This document shows, piece by piece, positions 17,629 through 25,918 of a DNA stretch of 64,000 nt. The stretch comes from Marinicella rhabdoformis (GTDB taxonomy: Bacteria > Pseudomonadota > Gammaproteobacteria > Xanthomonadales > Marinicellaceae), in assembly GCF_009671245.1 (NCBI RefSeq), contig NZ_VTFS01000006.1:141532-205531 (forward strand). Reading direction: 5' to 3'. A model generated the notes under the pieces. It was not told where the DNA came from. It did not search any database and saw only the letters and a list, made by a program, of their open reading frames with translations. The translations under genes were made by a program, and so were the position numbers. Each line of letters begins with the position of its first letter. The stretch's first letter is position 1.

Positions 17629-18069
17629 TCATTCAACTAAATCATCAAGGTTCTTGTTGTATTTTCTCTTTTTCTTAGTTGCTTCTGCATTAAATAATCG
17701 CTGAATTTGATTAATTACATACTCAAACCCATACTTTTTCCAATGGTAGATTAAATTAAAAGACAATATGACAACGAAAATATTGATTGCCAGCGCCAAT
17801 ACAACAGCTGTTGGAAGCTGATCTGGTAATGTTGTTACAACCACAATGGCATAACAAATACCCAAGACGGGCATAGTTAACATTAATGCTTTTAGTATTT
17901 TTAATTTACTGCTGGGTAATGTATCAGTATTAAAAAAAAGTATGTAAAAACTTATAGAAACGACATTGATCAGATAAAAAAAGCCCACTACTGAATTAAT
18001 TTTAAACGGGTAAACGACGCTTATTAGCATCGCCAGTCCTAAAAATATATACTTATAAACCTGAAGCAC
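17629..18069 (-). CDS. Small membrane protein of unknown function
   Basis: 146 residues with about four hydrophobic segments (near 5-22, 24-45, 55-77 and 85-110) and a basic, hydrophilic C-terminus (EATKKKRKYNKNLDD). I do not recognise a family. It begins with GTG, one base after the mvaB stop, with GGGG upstream, which indicates translational coupling to the leucine-degradation genes. Nothing in the protein shows a link to that pathway. Confidence 0.6.
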   Translation of the reverse strand: MLQVYKYIFLGLAMLISVVYPFKINSVVGFFYLINVVSISFYILFFNTDTLPSSKLKILKALMLTMPVLGICYAIVVVTTLPDQLPTAVVLALAINIFVVILSFNLIYHWKKYGFEYVINQIQRLFNAEATKKKRKYNKNLDDLVE

Positions 18070-18070
18070 C

Positions 18071-18967
18071 TTAACCCCAAGCCTTATTAACCTGGCTGTT
18101 TGGTTCTCGACCTAAAGCTTTGGATATGTCACGGCCAGTAGCAACCAATTTATCCATGTCTATGCCGGTTTCTATGCCCATGCCATGCAGCATGTAGACG
18201 ACATTTTCGGTGCTGACATTACCTGTGGCGCCTTTGGCATAAGGACAGCCACCCAAACCCGCTACTGATGAATCAATGATGGCTGCGCCCAAGGGCAAGC
18301 AAGCCAATATATTGGCCAAAGCTTGGCCTCTTGTATCATGAAAATGCAAGGCCAATTGAGACACGTCGACTTGTTCGGCGCACAATCTGAACATGTCAGC
18401 GGCTGCGGTTGGCGTACCAATACCAATGGTGTCACCCAATGAGACTTCGAAACAGCCCATGTCTACCAGCTTTTTGGCCACATCTGCTACAACTTGCGGA
18501 TCGATGTCACCCTCATAAGGACAGCCCAAGACGCAAGACACATAGCCTCTGACTTTGATGCCGGCTTCTTTTGCAGCGCTCATGATGGGGGCAAAGCGTT
18601 CAAAGGATTCTGCGATTGAGCAGTTGATGTTTTTTTGGTTGAAGCTTTCTGAAGCTGCTGTAAATACAGCCACTTCTTTGATGCCCGCTGCCAATGCTTT
18701 TTCGAAGCCTTTCATGTTCGGCGTCAGTGCTGCGTAGGTAACACTGTCATCACTGACTAAGCCTGCACAAACTTCAGATGAATCGGCCAATTGTGGCACC
18801 CACTTGGGGCTGACAAAACCTGTGACTTCGATGTTTTTAACACCCGCGTCACGCAGGCCATTGATCAATGCCAGTTTGGTTTCAACCGAAATGATTTGTT
18901 TTTCGTTTTGTAAACCGTCTCGTGGAGAGACTTCAACGATTTTTACGGCTTTGGGCATCAGACTCAT
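18071..18967 (-). CDS. mvaB: Hydroxymethylglutaryl-CoA lyase
   Basis: 298 residues, standard length. It cleaves 3-hydroxy-3-methylglutaryl-CoA to acetoacetate and acetyl-CoA, the last step of leucine degradation. The TIM-barrel begins VEVSPRDGLQNEK, has the metal-binding HFHDTRGQ motif, and has the catalytic-cysteine signature G-L-G-G-C-P-Y-A-K-G-A-T-G-N at the end of the barrel. It starts two bases after the stop of the carboxylase gene, with GAGGAA inside the end of that gene as ribosome binding site, so the two are coupled. Confidence 0.95.
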   Translation of the reverse strand: MSLMPKAVKIVEVSPRDGLQNEKQIISVETKLALINGLRDAGVKNIEVTGFVSPKWVPQLADSSEVCAGLVSDDSVTYAALTPNMKGFEKALAAGIKEVAVFTAASESFNQKNINCSIAESFERFAPIMSAAKEAGIKVRGYVSCVLGCPYEGDIDPQVVADVAKKLVDMGCFEVSLGDTIGIGTPTAAADMFRLCAEQVDVSQLALHFHDTRGQALANILACLPLGAAIIDSSVAGLGGCPYAKGATGNVSTENVVYMLHGMGIETGIDMDKLVATGRDISKALGREPNSQVNKAWG

Positions 18968-18969
18968 GT

Positions 18970-20904
18970 TTACGCTTCCTCTTTGAAACTGACCAGTACG
19001 GCATCAGCTAACACTTGATCACCGGCTTGACAATTAACTGCCTCTATAACGGCATTTTTCTCGGCTTTCAATTGCAACTCCATCTTCATCGCTTCCATTA
19101 CCAACAAGGTGTCGTCGATTTGGACTTCATCACCCGGCTTCACCATCACTTCAATGATTTTACCTGGCATTGGAGATACGATTTCGTTGCTGTTAGAGGC
19201 TGATGCCAATGATTCGTGGTCTGGCAAAGTCAGCACATAACGCTGGTCGTTGTGAATCACATGTGCCAAGTTTCTGTGGATGTGACAGACATCTGATTCA
19301 TTGGGCAAGTAATAACTGCGCTCGTTGACCACTATCTGCCCTGCTTCTTCACGCACGGTAAATTGATGGTCTTCGCCCAAATAATTCACTGACAAACGGA
19401 TTGACTCTTCACCTGTGGGTCGCCAACCATCTTTAACATCCCAAGCTTTGTTGCTCTCGCTGTGTAACAGTTGGTGCGCCTGTTGTGCATAAACAGCCAC
19501 CACTTCATCTTGTAATGGCAAGGACAAATCCAAAGCGTCATTGTCCAATGTGTTGGTACAAATGGCATTGCGCTTGAAATCTTTGTTGGCGAGTATCTTT
19601 GCCAAAAAGCCGAGGTTATTTTGTACACCAAAAATGCTGCTTTGGCTGATCACATCCAGGGTTTTATCGATACATTCAACACGATCATCAGCCCAGACCA
19701 CCAATTTGGCAATCATCGGATCGTAATGTATGCTCACGGTATCACCCGAACGCACGCCAGAATCAACCAAAGTATTAACACTTGCCGCCAGGTTCACTTG
19801 CTCTAATAAACCCGTAGAAGGCAAATAATCGTTATCGGCGTCTTCGGCATAAACACGCACTTGAATGGCATGGCCATTGGCCCTGATTTGCATTTGATTC
19901 AAAGGCAAGGCTTCACCTTGAGCGACCTTAATCTGCCACTCAACCAAATCTTGGCCTGTGATCATTTCTGTCACGCGATGTTCTACTTGTAAACGCGTGT
20001 TCATTTCCATGAAGTAGAAATTATCTTGGTCATCCATGATGAACTCGATCGTGCCCGCACCCAGATAGTCGATGGCTTGCGTCGCTTTTACAGCCGCATT
20101 GAGTAAATCAGTACGGGTTGCATCATTCAAGCCCGCAGCAGGCGCTTCTTCTATGATTTTTTGGTAACGCCTTTGGGTCGAACAATCACGCTCAAACAAA
20201 TGCACCACATTACCAAAACTGTCCGCGAACACCTGCACTTCAATGTGCTTGGGCGCGGTGATGTACTTCTCTAAAATCACTTCATCATCACCAAAAGCAT
20301 TCTTCGCTTCACGCTTGGCCGATGACAATTGGCTCAAAAAGTCCGCCTTGGTTTCAACAATCTTCATGCCCTTACCACCACCGCCAGCAGTCGCTTTGAT
20401 CAACACAGGAAATCCGATCTCCTTAGCCGCTTCAAACAACACGCCTTCGCTTTGGTCTGCATCTTGGTAACCCGGTACACATGGCACATTGGCCGCAATC
20501 ATCGAAATCTTTGCAGCCGATTTAGAACCCATCAATTCCATCGCAGAAGCTGGCGCACCAATAAAGGTCAAGCCTGCATCAGCCACTGCTTTGGCGAATG
20601 TGGCTCGCTCTGACAAAAAGCCATAACCCGGATGAATCGCGTCGGCGCCGGTGTCTTTGGCCGCTTGTATGATTTTCTCGATATTCAGGTAAGAATCTGC
20701 CAGAACAACCGATCCCAAACAAACCGCTTCATCCGCCATTGCCACATGCTTGGCATGACGGTCTGCTTCAGAATAAACGGCCACTGTGGCAATGTTCAAA
20801 CGGCGACAGGTTTGCATTATTCGAACGGCGATTTCACCACGGTTGGCGATGAGTATTTTTTTAATGGTGTGCATTTTTGAGGAATTCGTCTTTGAAGCGC
20901 TCAT
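18970..20904 (-). CDS. liuD: Methylcrotonyl-CoA carboxylase biotin-containing (alpha) subunit
   Basis: 644 residues. The domain order is biotin carboxylase (from KKILIANRGEIAVRI, with ATP-grasp glycine loop TAGGGGKGMK and EMNTRLQVEH), a linker, and a biotinyl carrier domain at the C-terminus with E-A-M-K-M and the biotinylated lysine at about 607. This matches MccA/LiuD in length and in its position next to HMG-CoA lyase. Acetyl- or propionyl-CoA carboxylase alpha subunits are alternatives but fit this neighbourhood less well. The beta (carboxyltransferase) subunit, isovaleryl-CoA dehydrogenase and enoyl hydratase that normally accompany it are not in the window. The exact start (codon 1 or the Met at 11) is uncertain; neither has a clear binding site. 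Confidence 0.9.
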   Translation of the reverse strand: MSASKTNSSKMHTIKKILIANRGEIAVRIMQTCRRLNIATVAVYSEADRHAKHVAMADEAVCLGSVVLADSYLNIEKIIQAAKDTGADAIHPGYGFLSERATFAKAVADAGLTFIGAPASAMELMGSKSAAKISMIAANVPCVPGYQDADQSEGVLFEAAKEIGFPVLIKATAGGGGKGMKIVETKADFLSQLSSAKREAKNAFGDDEVILEKYITAPKHIEVQVFADSFGNVVHLFERDCSTQRRYQKIIEEAPAAGLNDATRTDLLNAAVKATQAIDYLGAGTIEFIMDDQDNFYFMEMNTRLQVEHRVTEMITGQDLVEWQIKVAQGEALPLNQMQIRANGHAIQVRVYAEDADNDYLPSTGLLEQVNLAASVNTLVDSGVRSGDTVSIHYDPMIAKLVVWADDRVECIDKTLDVISQSSIFGVQNNLGFLAKILANKDFKRNAICTNTLDNDALDLSLPLQDEVVAVYAQQAHQLLHSESNKAWDVKDGWRPTGEESIRLSVNYLGEDHQFTVREEAGQIVVNERSYYLPNESDVCHIHRNLAHVIHNDQRYVLTLPDHESLASASNSNEIVSPMPGKIIEVMVKPGDEVQIDDTLLVMEAMKMELQLKAEKNAVIEAVNCQAGDQVLADAVLVSFKEEA

Positions 20905-21247
20905 GAAAGTTTACCGAAAAACAAAGCCGAACATTATACCCGATGTTGTCAAGTTTAAGAAAGGCGTGTATTGGCAAACTACCGCTATTCCAACCAAATA
21001 AAGGCGAGCGTAACCTCCCATAACGTCATTCCAGCCAAGCCTTAGCGAGTGCAGGAATCTCCAACCCATACTGCCTTTTCCTGTTGAGCCAAAGACCCAG
21101 CCTATTGGCCTTGAACACTGCGTGTTGTTTGCTTCGCAAATGAGTCTCCCCCCTTCGCGGGAGTGACGGACTGAGTGGTAAAAAACAGCATTCTCAACAA
21201 CCTCTAGCGCCACAGCGAGAGATACTGGAATTATGTGTAACGAGTTC
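20905..21247. other. 343-base gene-free stretch between liuD and pdxH
   Basis: It contains the REP/BIME-like inverted repeat at 21024-21168. A 162-codon open frame on the minus strand (20911-21399) spans it, but it overlaps pdxH, is built from the repeat, and shows the RHSREGG string typical of translated intergenic repeats, so it is not a gene. Confidence 0.7.
21024..21168. repeat. REP/BIME-like inverted-repeat element
   Basis: The left end CGTCATTCCAGCCAAG and the reverse complement of the right end, CGTCACTCCCGCGAAG, match at 13 of 16 bases. Each end also holds its own small palindrome (ATTCC...GGAAT and CTCCC...GGGAG), giving two inverted REP-like units about 145 bases apart. This is the form of a BIME or small MITE-like intergenic repeat. 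Confidence 0.65.
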
Positions 21248-21889
21248 TCATGGAGCCAATCGCTCAACCTGCCAATCACCCTCACCTGCTTTCTTAAAAC
21301 GAAAGCGGTCATGTAAGCGACTGGCCCTGCCCTGCCAGAATTCATATTGTTGCGGCTTGATTCTGTAACCACCCCAGGCATCGGGTAATGGGATTTCACC
21401 TTCTTTAAATTTTTCTTTGACTTGGTTCAGCAGGGTTTTCAATACTGAGCGGTTAGAGATCACTTGGCTTTGTTCTGATATCCAGGCACCGAGTTGTGAG
21501 CCACGCGGACGCGAGGTGAAGTACTTGAATGATTCTGCTGCGCTGATTTTTTCGACATCGCCACTGATGCGAACTTGGCGTTCTAAATCTAACCAAGGAA
21601 AGAGAATCGAAGCTTTGGGGTTGGCATCCAGTTCTTTGGCTTTTGAACTTTGGTAATTGGTAAAAAATACGAAGCCGCGTTCATCAAAAGACTTCAACAA
21701 AACGGTGCGTACTTGCGGCATGCCATCGGCTGTGACTGTGGCCAGGCTCATGGCATTGACCTCTTTCAGTTGTGCCGTTCTGGCTTGTGCAAACCATTGT
21801 TCAAACTGCAACAAAGGGTTGGCATTTAAATCTTCTCGGTTTAAACCAAATTTTGTGTATTCGTTGCGAATTTCACCTATGTCCATCAT
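21248..21889 (-). CDS. pdxH: Pyridoxine/pyridoxamine 5'-phosphate oxidase
   Basis: 213 residues. It oxidises pyridoxine- or pyridoxamine-phosphate to pyridoxal-phosphate using FMN. Family motifs are present: ANPLLQFEQWF near the N-terminus, VTADGMPQVRTVLLK, FTNYQSSKAKEL, FPWLDLERQVRISG, FTSRPRGSQLGAW and the C-terminal FRFKK...ERLAP. The frame is open to 21925, but the ATG at 21889 (or the next codon, 21886) has AGAAGG before it and gives the normal length. That start lies one base after the stop of the ABC permease, so pdxH is the third gene of that operon. Confidence 0.95.
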   Translation of the reverse strand: MMDIGEIRNEYTKFGLNREDLNANPLLQFEQWFAQARTAQLKEVNAMSLATVTADGMPQVRTVLLKSFDERGFVFFTNYQSSKAKELDANPKASILFPWLDLERQVRISGDVEKISAAESFKYFTSRPRGSQLGAWISEQSQVISNRSVLKTLLNQVKEKFKEGEIPLPDAWGGYRIKPQQYEFWQGRASRLHDRFRFKKAGEGDWQVERLAP

Positions 21890-21890
21890 A

Positions 21891-23834
21891 TTACCTTCTG
21901 TTTCTGTACCAAACGCCCAAAGCAACCAAAAGCAACAACCCCGGCAGCACCAACAACATCAAAACGCTGTACAACAGGACTTGGTTTTTAGTTAAATGTA
22001 TTTGGCTTTGAGCCATGCCGATTGTGGGTAAGTCGATGCGATCATCAATGCCCAACAACCAGTCCAATTGTCGCAATGACATTTCCAAATTACCACCTGA
22101 TAACAAACGCCCATTGTTGACAAAGTCACTGTCACCAGTAACCAACAATCGTGATTCACCCATGACTTGTGCAGCTGCCAGAGTTTGCCCTTGTTCATTT
22201 TGCCACACTTGATCACTGGCGGTTTCAAAAGTCATCGCCTGATATAAGTCAATCGGCCTGTCGAATGATTGATTGATGGCATGGTCAGGAAAATCTTTAA
22301 GCACCAATGGGCCTGCATAAAAGCTGTCCAGCGGCATGACATCAAACAACAATGACAAATGGTTTTGTTGCTGTGCTTGCTCAGGTTCGGTCAGCCACCA
22401 GATGCTGACGCCTTGGGTTATTTGTTGTTGCAACCACTCCACCACTTCGCCGCTGACCTCTTTTTTTGGCGCCAGTAACATGATGAGTTTGACATTACTG
22501 GGCAAGTTTAACCCTTCTTGCCACGACATCATGGCCACTTGATAGCCCGCATTCTTTATCGATTGATACCATTGCTCAAAACCTTCAGGCGCTTCTCCCC
22601 TCAAATCACCGCCTTCAAAACCTTCTAGTAATACCAACCAATCATCTTTTGGCGTTTGCAATTTTTTCAGACCATTGAACCATTGCTCATAAGACAACTC
22701 TTTCATGACAAATAAATGACCACCTTCTGGGTCTTCGACTGTCCCGCCTTGGCGAACCAACATACTGCCTTGGCGGCTGATGCCATGTTGAGCCATCACC
22801 TCAACTTGCGAAGCCGGGTCTAAGTAATTCACCCTCACATCAGGTAACAACGAAATAACAGGACTCAAAAATTCAGCCACTTTCTTTCCAGCATCGCTGT
22901 TTTCGGTTGCAAACACATCAATGTCTGTGTGTTTCTGTTGATTTAAAATTTCTTGGGCATTGGAGGGCAGTAAATCTTTGTAACTGAGTTGGTGCGATTG
23001 AACAGGAACCCATTTGGCCACAGCAAAAACCGCCGCTAACCAACACATGATAAGCACCAATGTGCGAAGCACCTGCTTCCAAACAGCCAGTCGCTCACCA
23101 CCCAATGCAGCCACCTGCCAAGCGGCCAAACGCAGGAATACCAGGGTGCCTAATAAGAAATAAATCAAAGAAGCGACACTTAACTGCCCTCCAGATAGCC
23201 AATCAAAATGCTTCAACGGCGACAACAAAACCAACCAATTGACACCAAATTCCGCCACGGATTGATTTTGACCTAACATCCAAAGCAAGGTAAACACCAC
23301 CAATGACAACAAAATGGCCATGCCTGATTGAGACGACAAGCTAGACAAATACAAACCCAAGGCTTTCAACCAAGACAACAATAAAATCAATGCCAATAAA
23401 GCCAACCCTATTACTGGTTGATGTAATTGACTGGCTCCATCCAAACACAACCAGGCCAATAACAACGTCAGCAACAAAAAACCACTCACGGACCATGACG
23501 CCAACCATTTATTAACCACCATGCGGTTGGGTTGTTTGAACACCTGAATCCACGTGCCCTGACTGCGCTCTTGAGCAATTGCCATGCCGCTGATGACAGC
23601 AACCAGCAACATCGAAACTTGGGCCATGGTTTTGAAAAAAGGCACCAATAAATGATCAGTCACTGAAGGTGGCTGTGCCATTGCTATAAAAGCCGATTGT
23701 AGCTGAGTGTAACGATCTACCATCAACCAAAATAACCAAGAGCAACTGAACATCAACAGCGCCAAAACCAACCAAATAGATGCCGTTCGCCACAACATCA
23801 AACGCTCTTTCTTTAACCATGACAAACGCTTCAT
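21891..23834 (-). CDS. ABC transporter permease fused to a GldG-like domain
   Basis: 647 residues. The N-terminal half is a six-segment ABC-2-type permease with a cytoplasmic start, and it includes the QERSQGTWIQVFKQP loop typical of GldF/NosY-like subunits. A further transmembrane segment near 260-278 leads into a periplasmic region of about 300 residues resembling the GldG / ABC-2 auxiliary family (ASQVEVMAQHGISRQGSMLV, then VTGDSDFVNNGRLLSGGNLE), and a last transmembrane segment lies near 620-642. In gliding Bacteroidetes GldF and GldG are separate; here the two parts form one chain. It overlaps the ATPase gene by four bases (ATGA). Substrate unknown; this family is often linked to envelope proteins. 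Confidence 0.85.
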   Translation of the reverse strand: MKRLSWLKKERLMLWRTASIWLVLALLMFSCSWLFWLMVDRYTQLQSAFIAMAQPPSVTDHLLVPFFKTMAQVSMLLVAVISGMAIAQERSQGTWIQVFKQPNRMVVNKWLASWSVSGFLLLTLLLAWLCLDGASQLHQPVIGLALLALILLLSWLKALGLYLSSLSSQSGMAILLSLVVFTLLWMLGQNQSVAEFGVNWLVLLSPLKHFDWLSGGQLSVASLIYFLLGTLVFLRLAAWQVAALGGERLAVWKQVLRTLVLIMCWLAAVFAVAKWVPVQSHQLSYKDLLPSNAQEILNQQKHTDIDVFATENSDAGKKVAEFLSPVISLLPDVRVNYLDPASQVEVMAQHGISRQGSMLVRQGGTVEDPEGGHLFVMKELSYEQWFNGLKKLQTPKDDWLVLLEGFEGGDLRGEAPEGFEQWYQSIKNAGYQVAMMSWQEGLNLPSNVKLIMLLAPKKEVSGEVVEWLQQQITQGVSIWWLTEPEQAQQQNHLSLLFDVMPLDSFYAGPLVLKDFPDHAINQSFDRPIDLYQAMTFETASDQVWQNEQGQTLAAAQVMGESRLLVTGDSDFVNNGRLLSGGNLEMSLRQLDWLLGIDDRIDLPTIGMAQSQIHLTKNQVLLYSVLMLLVLPGLLLLVALGVWYRNRR

Positions 23835-24592
23835 GACGCCACCTCGTTCTGCCGATTAACATCATTGTGTTGTAACGCCATGGTTTCTTGGTACACTTGA
23901 TATAAGCTCTTGTCTTTCACAACATGTTGCTGGCTGAGCACCTTGCCTTGAGCCATGACCACCACATGGTCTACCCAGTCATCCATCAAGTGCAACAAGT
24001 GAGATGCCATCACCACACAGCAATGCGGTTTGATTTTGGTTACCTCTTGTTTGAATAAAGACATCAAATCAGGATCCATGCCATTCATCGGCTCATCCAA
24101 GAGCAACAATCGAGGCCGCAACATGAAAGCTTGTGCCAAAGCCAAACGCTGTCTATACCCTAAAGATAACTGACCTGTTTTTTTCTTAGCCACGGCTGAC
24201 AAATGCCATTGGGCTAACGCCTGTTCGGCATTCCTTGGAAGCAAATGATGACTGCCTGCATGAAATAACAACTGCTCTTCTGTGGTTAAATGCGAATAAA
24301 AAACAGCAGGTTCTGATACATAGGCAATCCTTTGACTTTCAGGAGGCTTTCCAGACTTTGGCCAACTCAACTGACCAGAGTAAGGTGCAAAAACACCTGA
24401 TAACGCTTGTAAAAGCGTTGATTTTCCTGCCCCATTGGCGCCCAGTAAAACGGTAATCGCTTGATCATGAATTGAAATATCTAATTGGTCAAGAATGGTC
24501 TGATTGTGTTTTTTTAATGTCAGCTTTTTTGCTTCGATATATATTATTGGATTCTTTTCAGCTAACACGTGTTTATCTCTGGTTTTTGACAC
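23831..24592 (-). CDS. ABC transporter ATP-binding protein (GldA/NosF-like)
   Basis: 253 residues. Walker A GANGAGKSTL is at 51-60, signature LSLGYRQR at 142-149, Walker B LLLLDEPMNGMD at about 162-173, and the H-loop histidine in MASHLLHL. It pairs with the permease/GldG fusion encoded next, with which it overlaps by four bases. The start taken here is a GTG; another GTG about 24 bases further in (24568), after AGAGAT, is equally possible. The gene is divergent from the desaturase at 24635 with only about 40 bases between, so their promoters must overlap. Confidence 0.9.
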   Translation of the reverse strand: MSKTRDKHVLAEKNPIIYIEAKKLTLKKHNQTILDQLDISIHDQAITVLLGANGAGKSTLLQALSGVFAPYSGQLSWPKSGKPPESQRIAYVSEPAVFYSHLTTEEQLLFHAGSHHLLPRNAEQALAQWHLSAVAKKKTGQLSLGYRQRLALAQAFMLRPRLLLLDEPMNGMDPDLMSLFKQEVTKIKPHCCVVMASHLLHLMDDWVDHVVVMAQGKVLSQQHVVKDKSLYQVYQETMALQHNDVNRQNEVAS

Positions 24593-24634
24593 AACTTTTC
24601 ATTATAGTGAGTTCTTTTGTATTTAATCACAATC

Positions 24635-25837
24635 ATGATGGAATTTTTAAACTTTTTAGAAACCGGTTTGCTTGATTTTTCAGCTTGGCAAATCGTCTTA
24701 ACAGTTTTTATCAGTGTTCAAATCACTTTATCTGGCGTCAGCTTGTTTCTCCACAGAGAACAAACCCACCGAGGCATCAAATTACACCCCGCCATTCAAC
24801 ACTTTTACCGATTCTGGATGTGGTTTACTACGGGCATGTTAACCAAAGATTGGGTCGCCATTCACCGCAAGCACCATGCCCATTGCGAAACCGAAGATGA
24901 TCCACACAGCCCACAGATTCATGGCATTAAGAAAGTCCTGTTCCATGGTGTAACCTTATATACAGAAGAACGTAAAAACCAAGAAACCTTGGACAAATAT
25001 GGCAAAGGCACACCTGATGACTGGATAGAAAGAAACATTTATACCAAGTTCCATTTCTTAGGCATTTTCTTATTGGCGGCTGTTGATATTGCCTTATTCG
25101 GCATCATAGGCGCAGCTGTATTTGCGATACAAATTATTTGGATTCCATTTTTTGCAGCCGGCGTGATCAATGGTGTTGGTCATTATTTTGGCTACCGCAA
25201 TTACCGAACTGATGACTCTTCAAGAAACATCTCTCGCTTTGCCTTTTTTATCATGGGTGAAGAGTTACACAATAACCACCATGCGTTCCCCTCATCCAGT
25301 AAATTCGCCCACAAAAAAGGAGAATATGACTTGGGCTGGTATGTCATCAAAGGCTTGAATAAGTTGGGTTTGTGTGAGATCAAAAAAGTGGTGCCTGAAT
25401 TACACATTGATGAAACACAAGTGGAATTTTCAAATGAAACAGTCAAGGCCATTTTGACCCATAAGTTCAATGTGATGCAGTTATACATCAAAGATGTCAT
25501 CAACCCCAACTTAAATTCCGAGTTTGAATCACCTGACAAAGCCGTTAAAAAAGACATCAAAAAATACACACAACAATTGTCTCTTGACCCTCAATTCGTT
25601 AAAAGCAAATGGAAAAACAAACTCCAAGCGAATTTTGAAGCCAACCACACCATGCAGTCCTTAATGGTTTACAAAGCTGAATTACAAGCCATTTGGGACA
25701 ATAACAGCATGAGCATGGAAGAAATGATTGAAGCGTTTAAAGCATGGTGTCATAAAGCAGAAACCAGTGGTAACAAAATGCTGCAAGATTTTGCCGCCTC
25801 ATTGAAGCAATACAAACTCAACCCCTATATTAGCTAA
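24635..25837 (+). CDS. Acyl-CoA desaturase (delta-9 type fatty acid desaturase)
   Basis: About 400 residues. Three histidine boxes of the acyl-CoA desaturase type are visible: HREQTH near the first membrane segments, HRKHHAHC, and HNNHHAFP. Hydrophobic segments flank them. The C-terminal 130 residues are hydrophilic and helical, longer than in the minimal family. The frame opens at a TTG (24617), but the ATG at 24635 or 24638 precedes the first hydrophobic region and is preferred. It introduces a double bond into saturated acyl chains. It is a different subgroup from the DesA-like desaturase at 14756, so the cell has at least two desaturases. Confidence 0.9.
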   Translation: MMEFLNFLETGLLDFSAWQIVLTVFISVQITLSGVSLFLHREQTHRGIKLHPAIQHFYRFWMWFTTGMLTKDWVAIHRKHHAHCETEDDPHSPQIHGIKKVLFHGVTLYTEERKNQETLDKYGKGTPDDWIERNIYTKFHFLGIFLLAAVDIALFGIIGAAVFAIQIIWIPFFAAGVINGVGHYFGYRNYRTDDSSRNISRFAFFIMGEELHNNHHAFPSSSKFAHKKGEYDLGWYVIKGLNKLGLCEIKKVVPELHIDETQVEFSNETVKAILTHKFNVMQLYIKDVINPNLNSEFESPDKAVKKDIKKYTQQLSLDPQFVKSKWKNKLQANFEANHTMQSLMVYKAELQAIWDNNSMSMEEMIEAFKAWCHKAETSGNKMLQDFAASLKQYKLNPYIS

Positions 25838-25854
25838 ATTAATATCAATCACAC

Positions 25855-25887
25855 AAAAAAACCGAAGCCATTTGACTTCGGTTTTTT
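25855..25887 (+). terminator. Bidirectional rho-independent terminator
   Basis: AAAACCGAAG and CTTCGGTTTT arms around an eight-base loop, with A and T runs on both sides, between the convergent desaturase and RND permease genes. Confidence 0.9.
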
Positions 25888-25918
25888 CTTCCAAAATTAA
25901 AATTTTAAATCGTTGCCA

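Noticed and set aside
20911..21399. 162-codon minus-strand open frame
   Set aside because: It overlaps pdxH and is made of intergenic repeat; its RHSREGG string is typical of translated repeats, and no protein family is recognisable.
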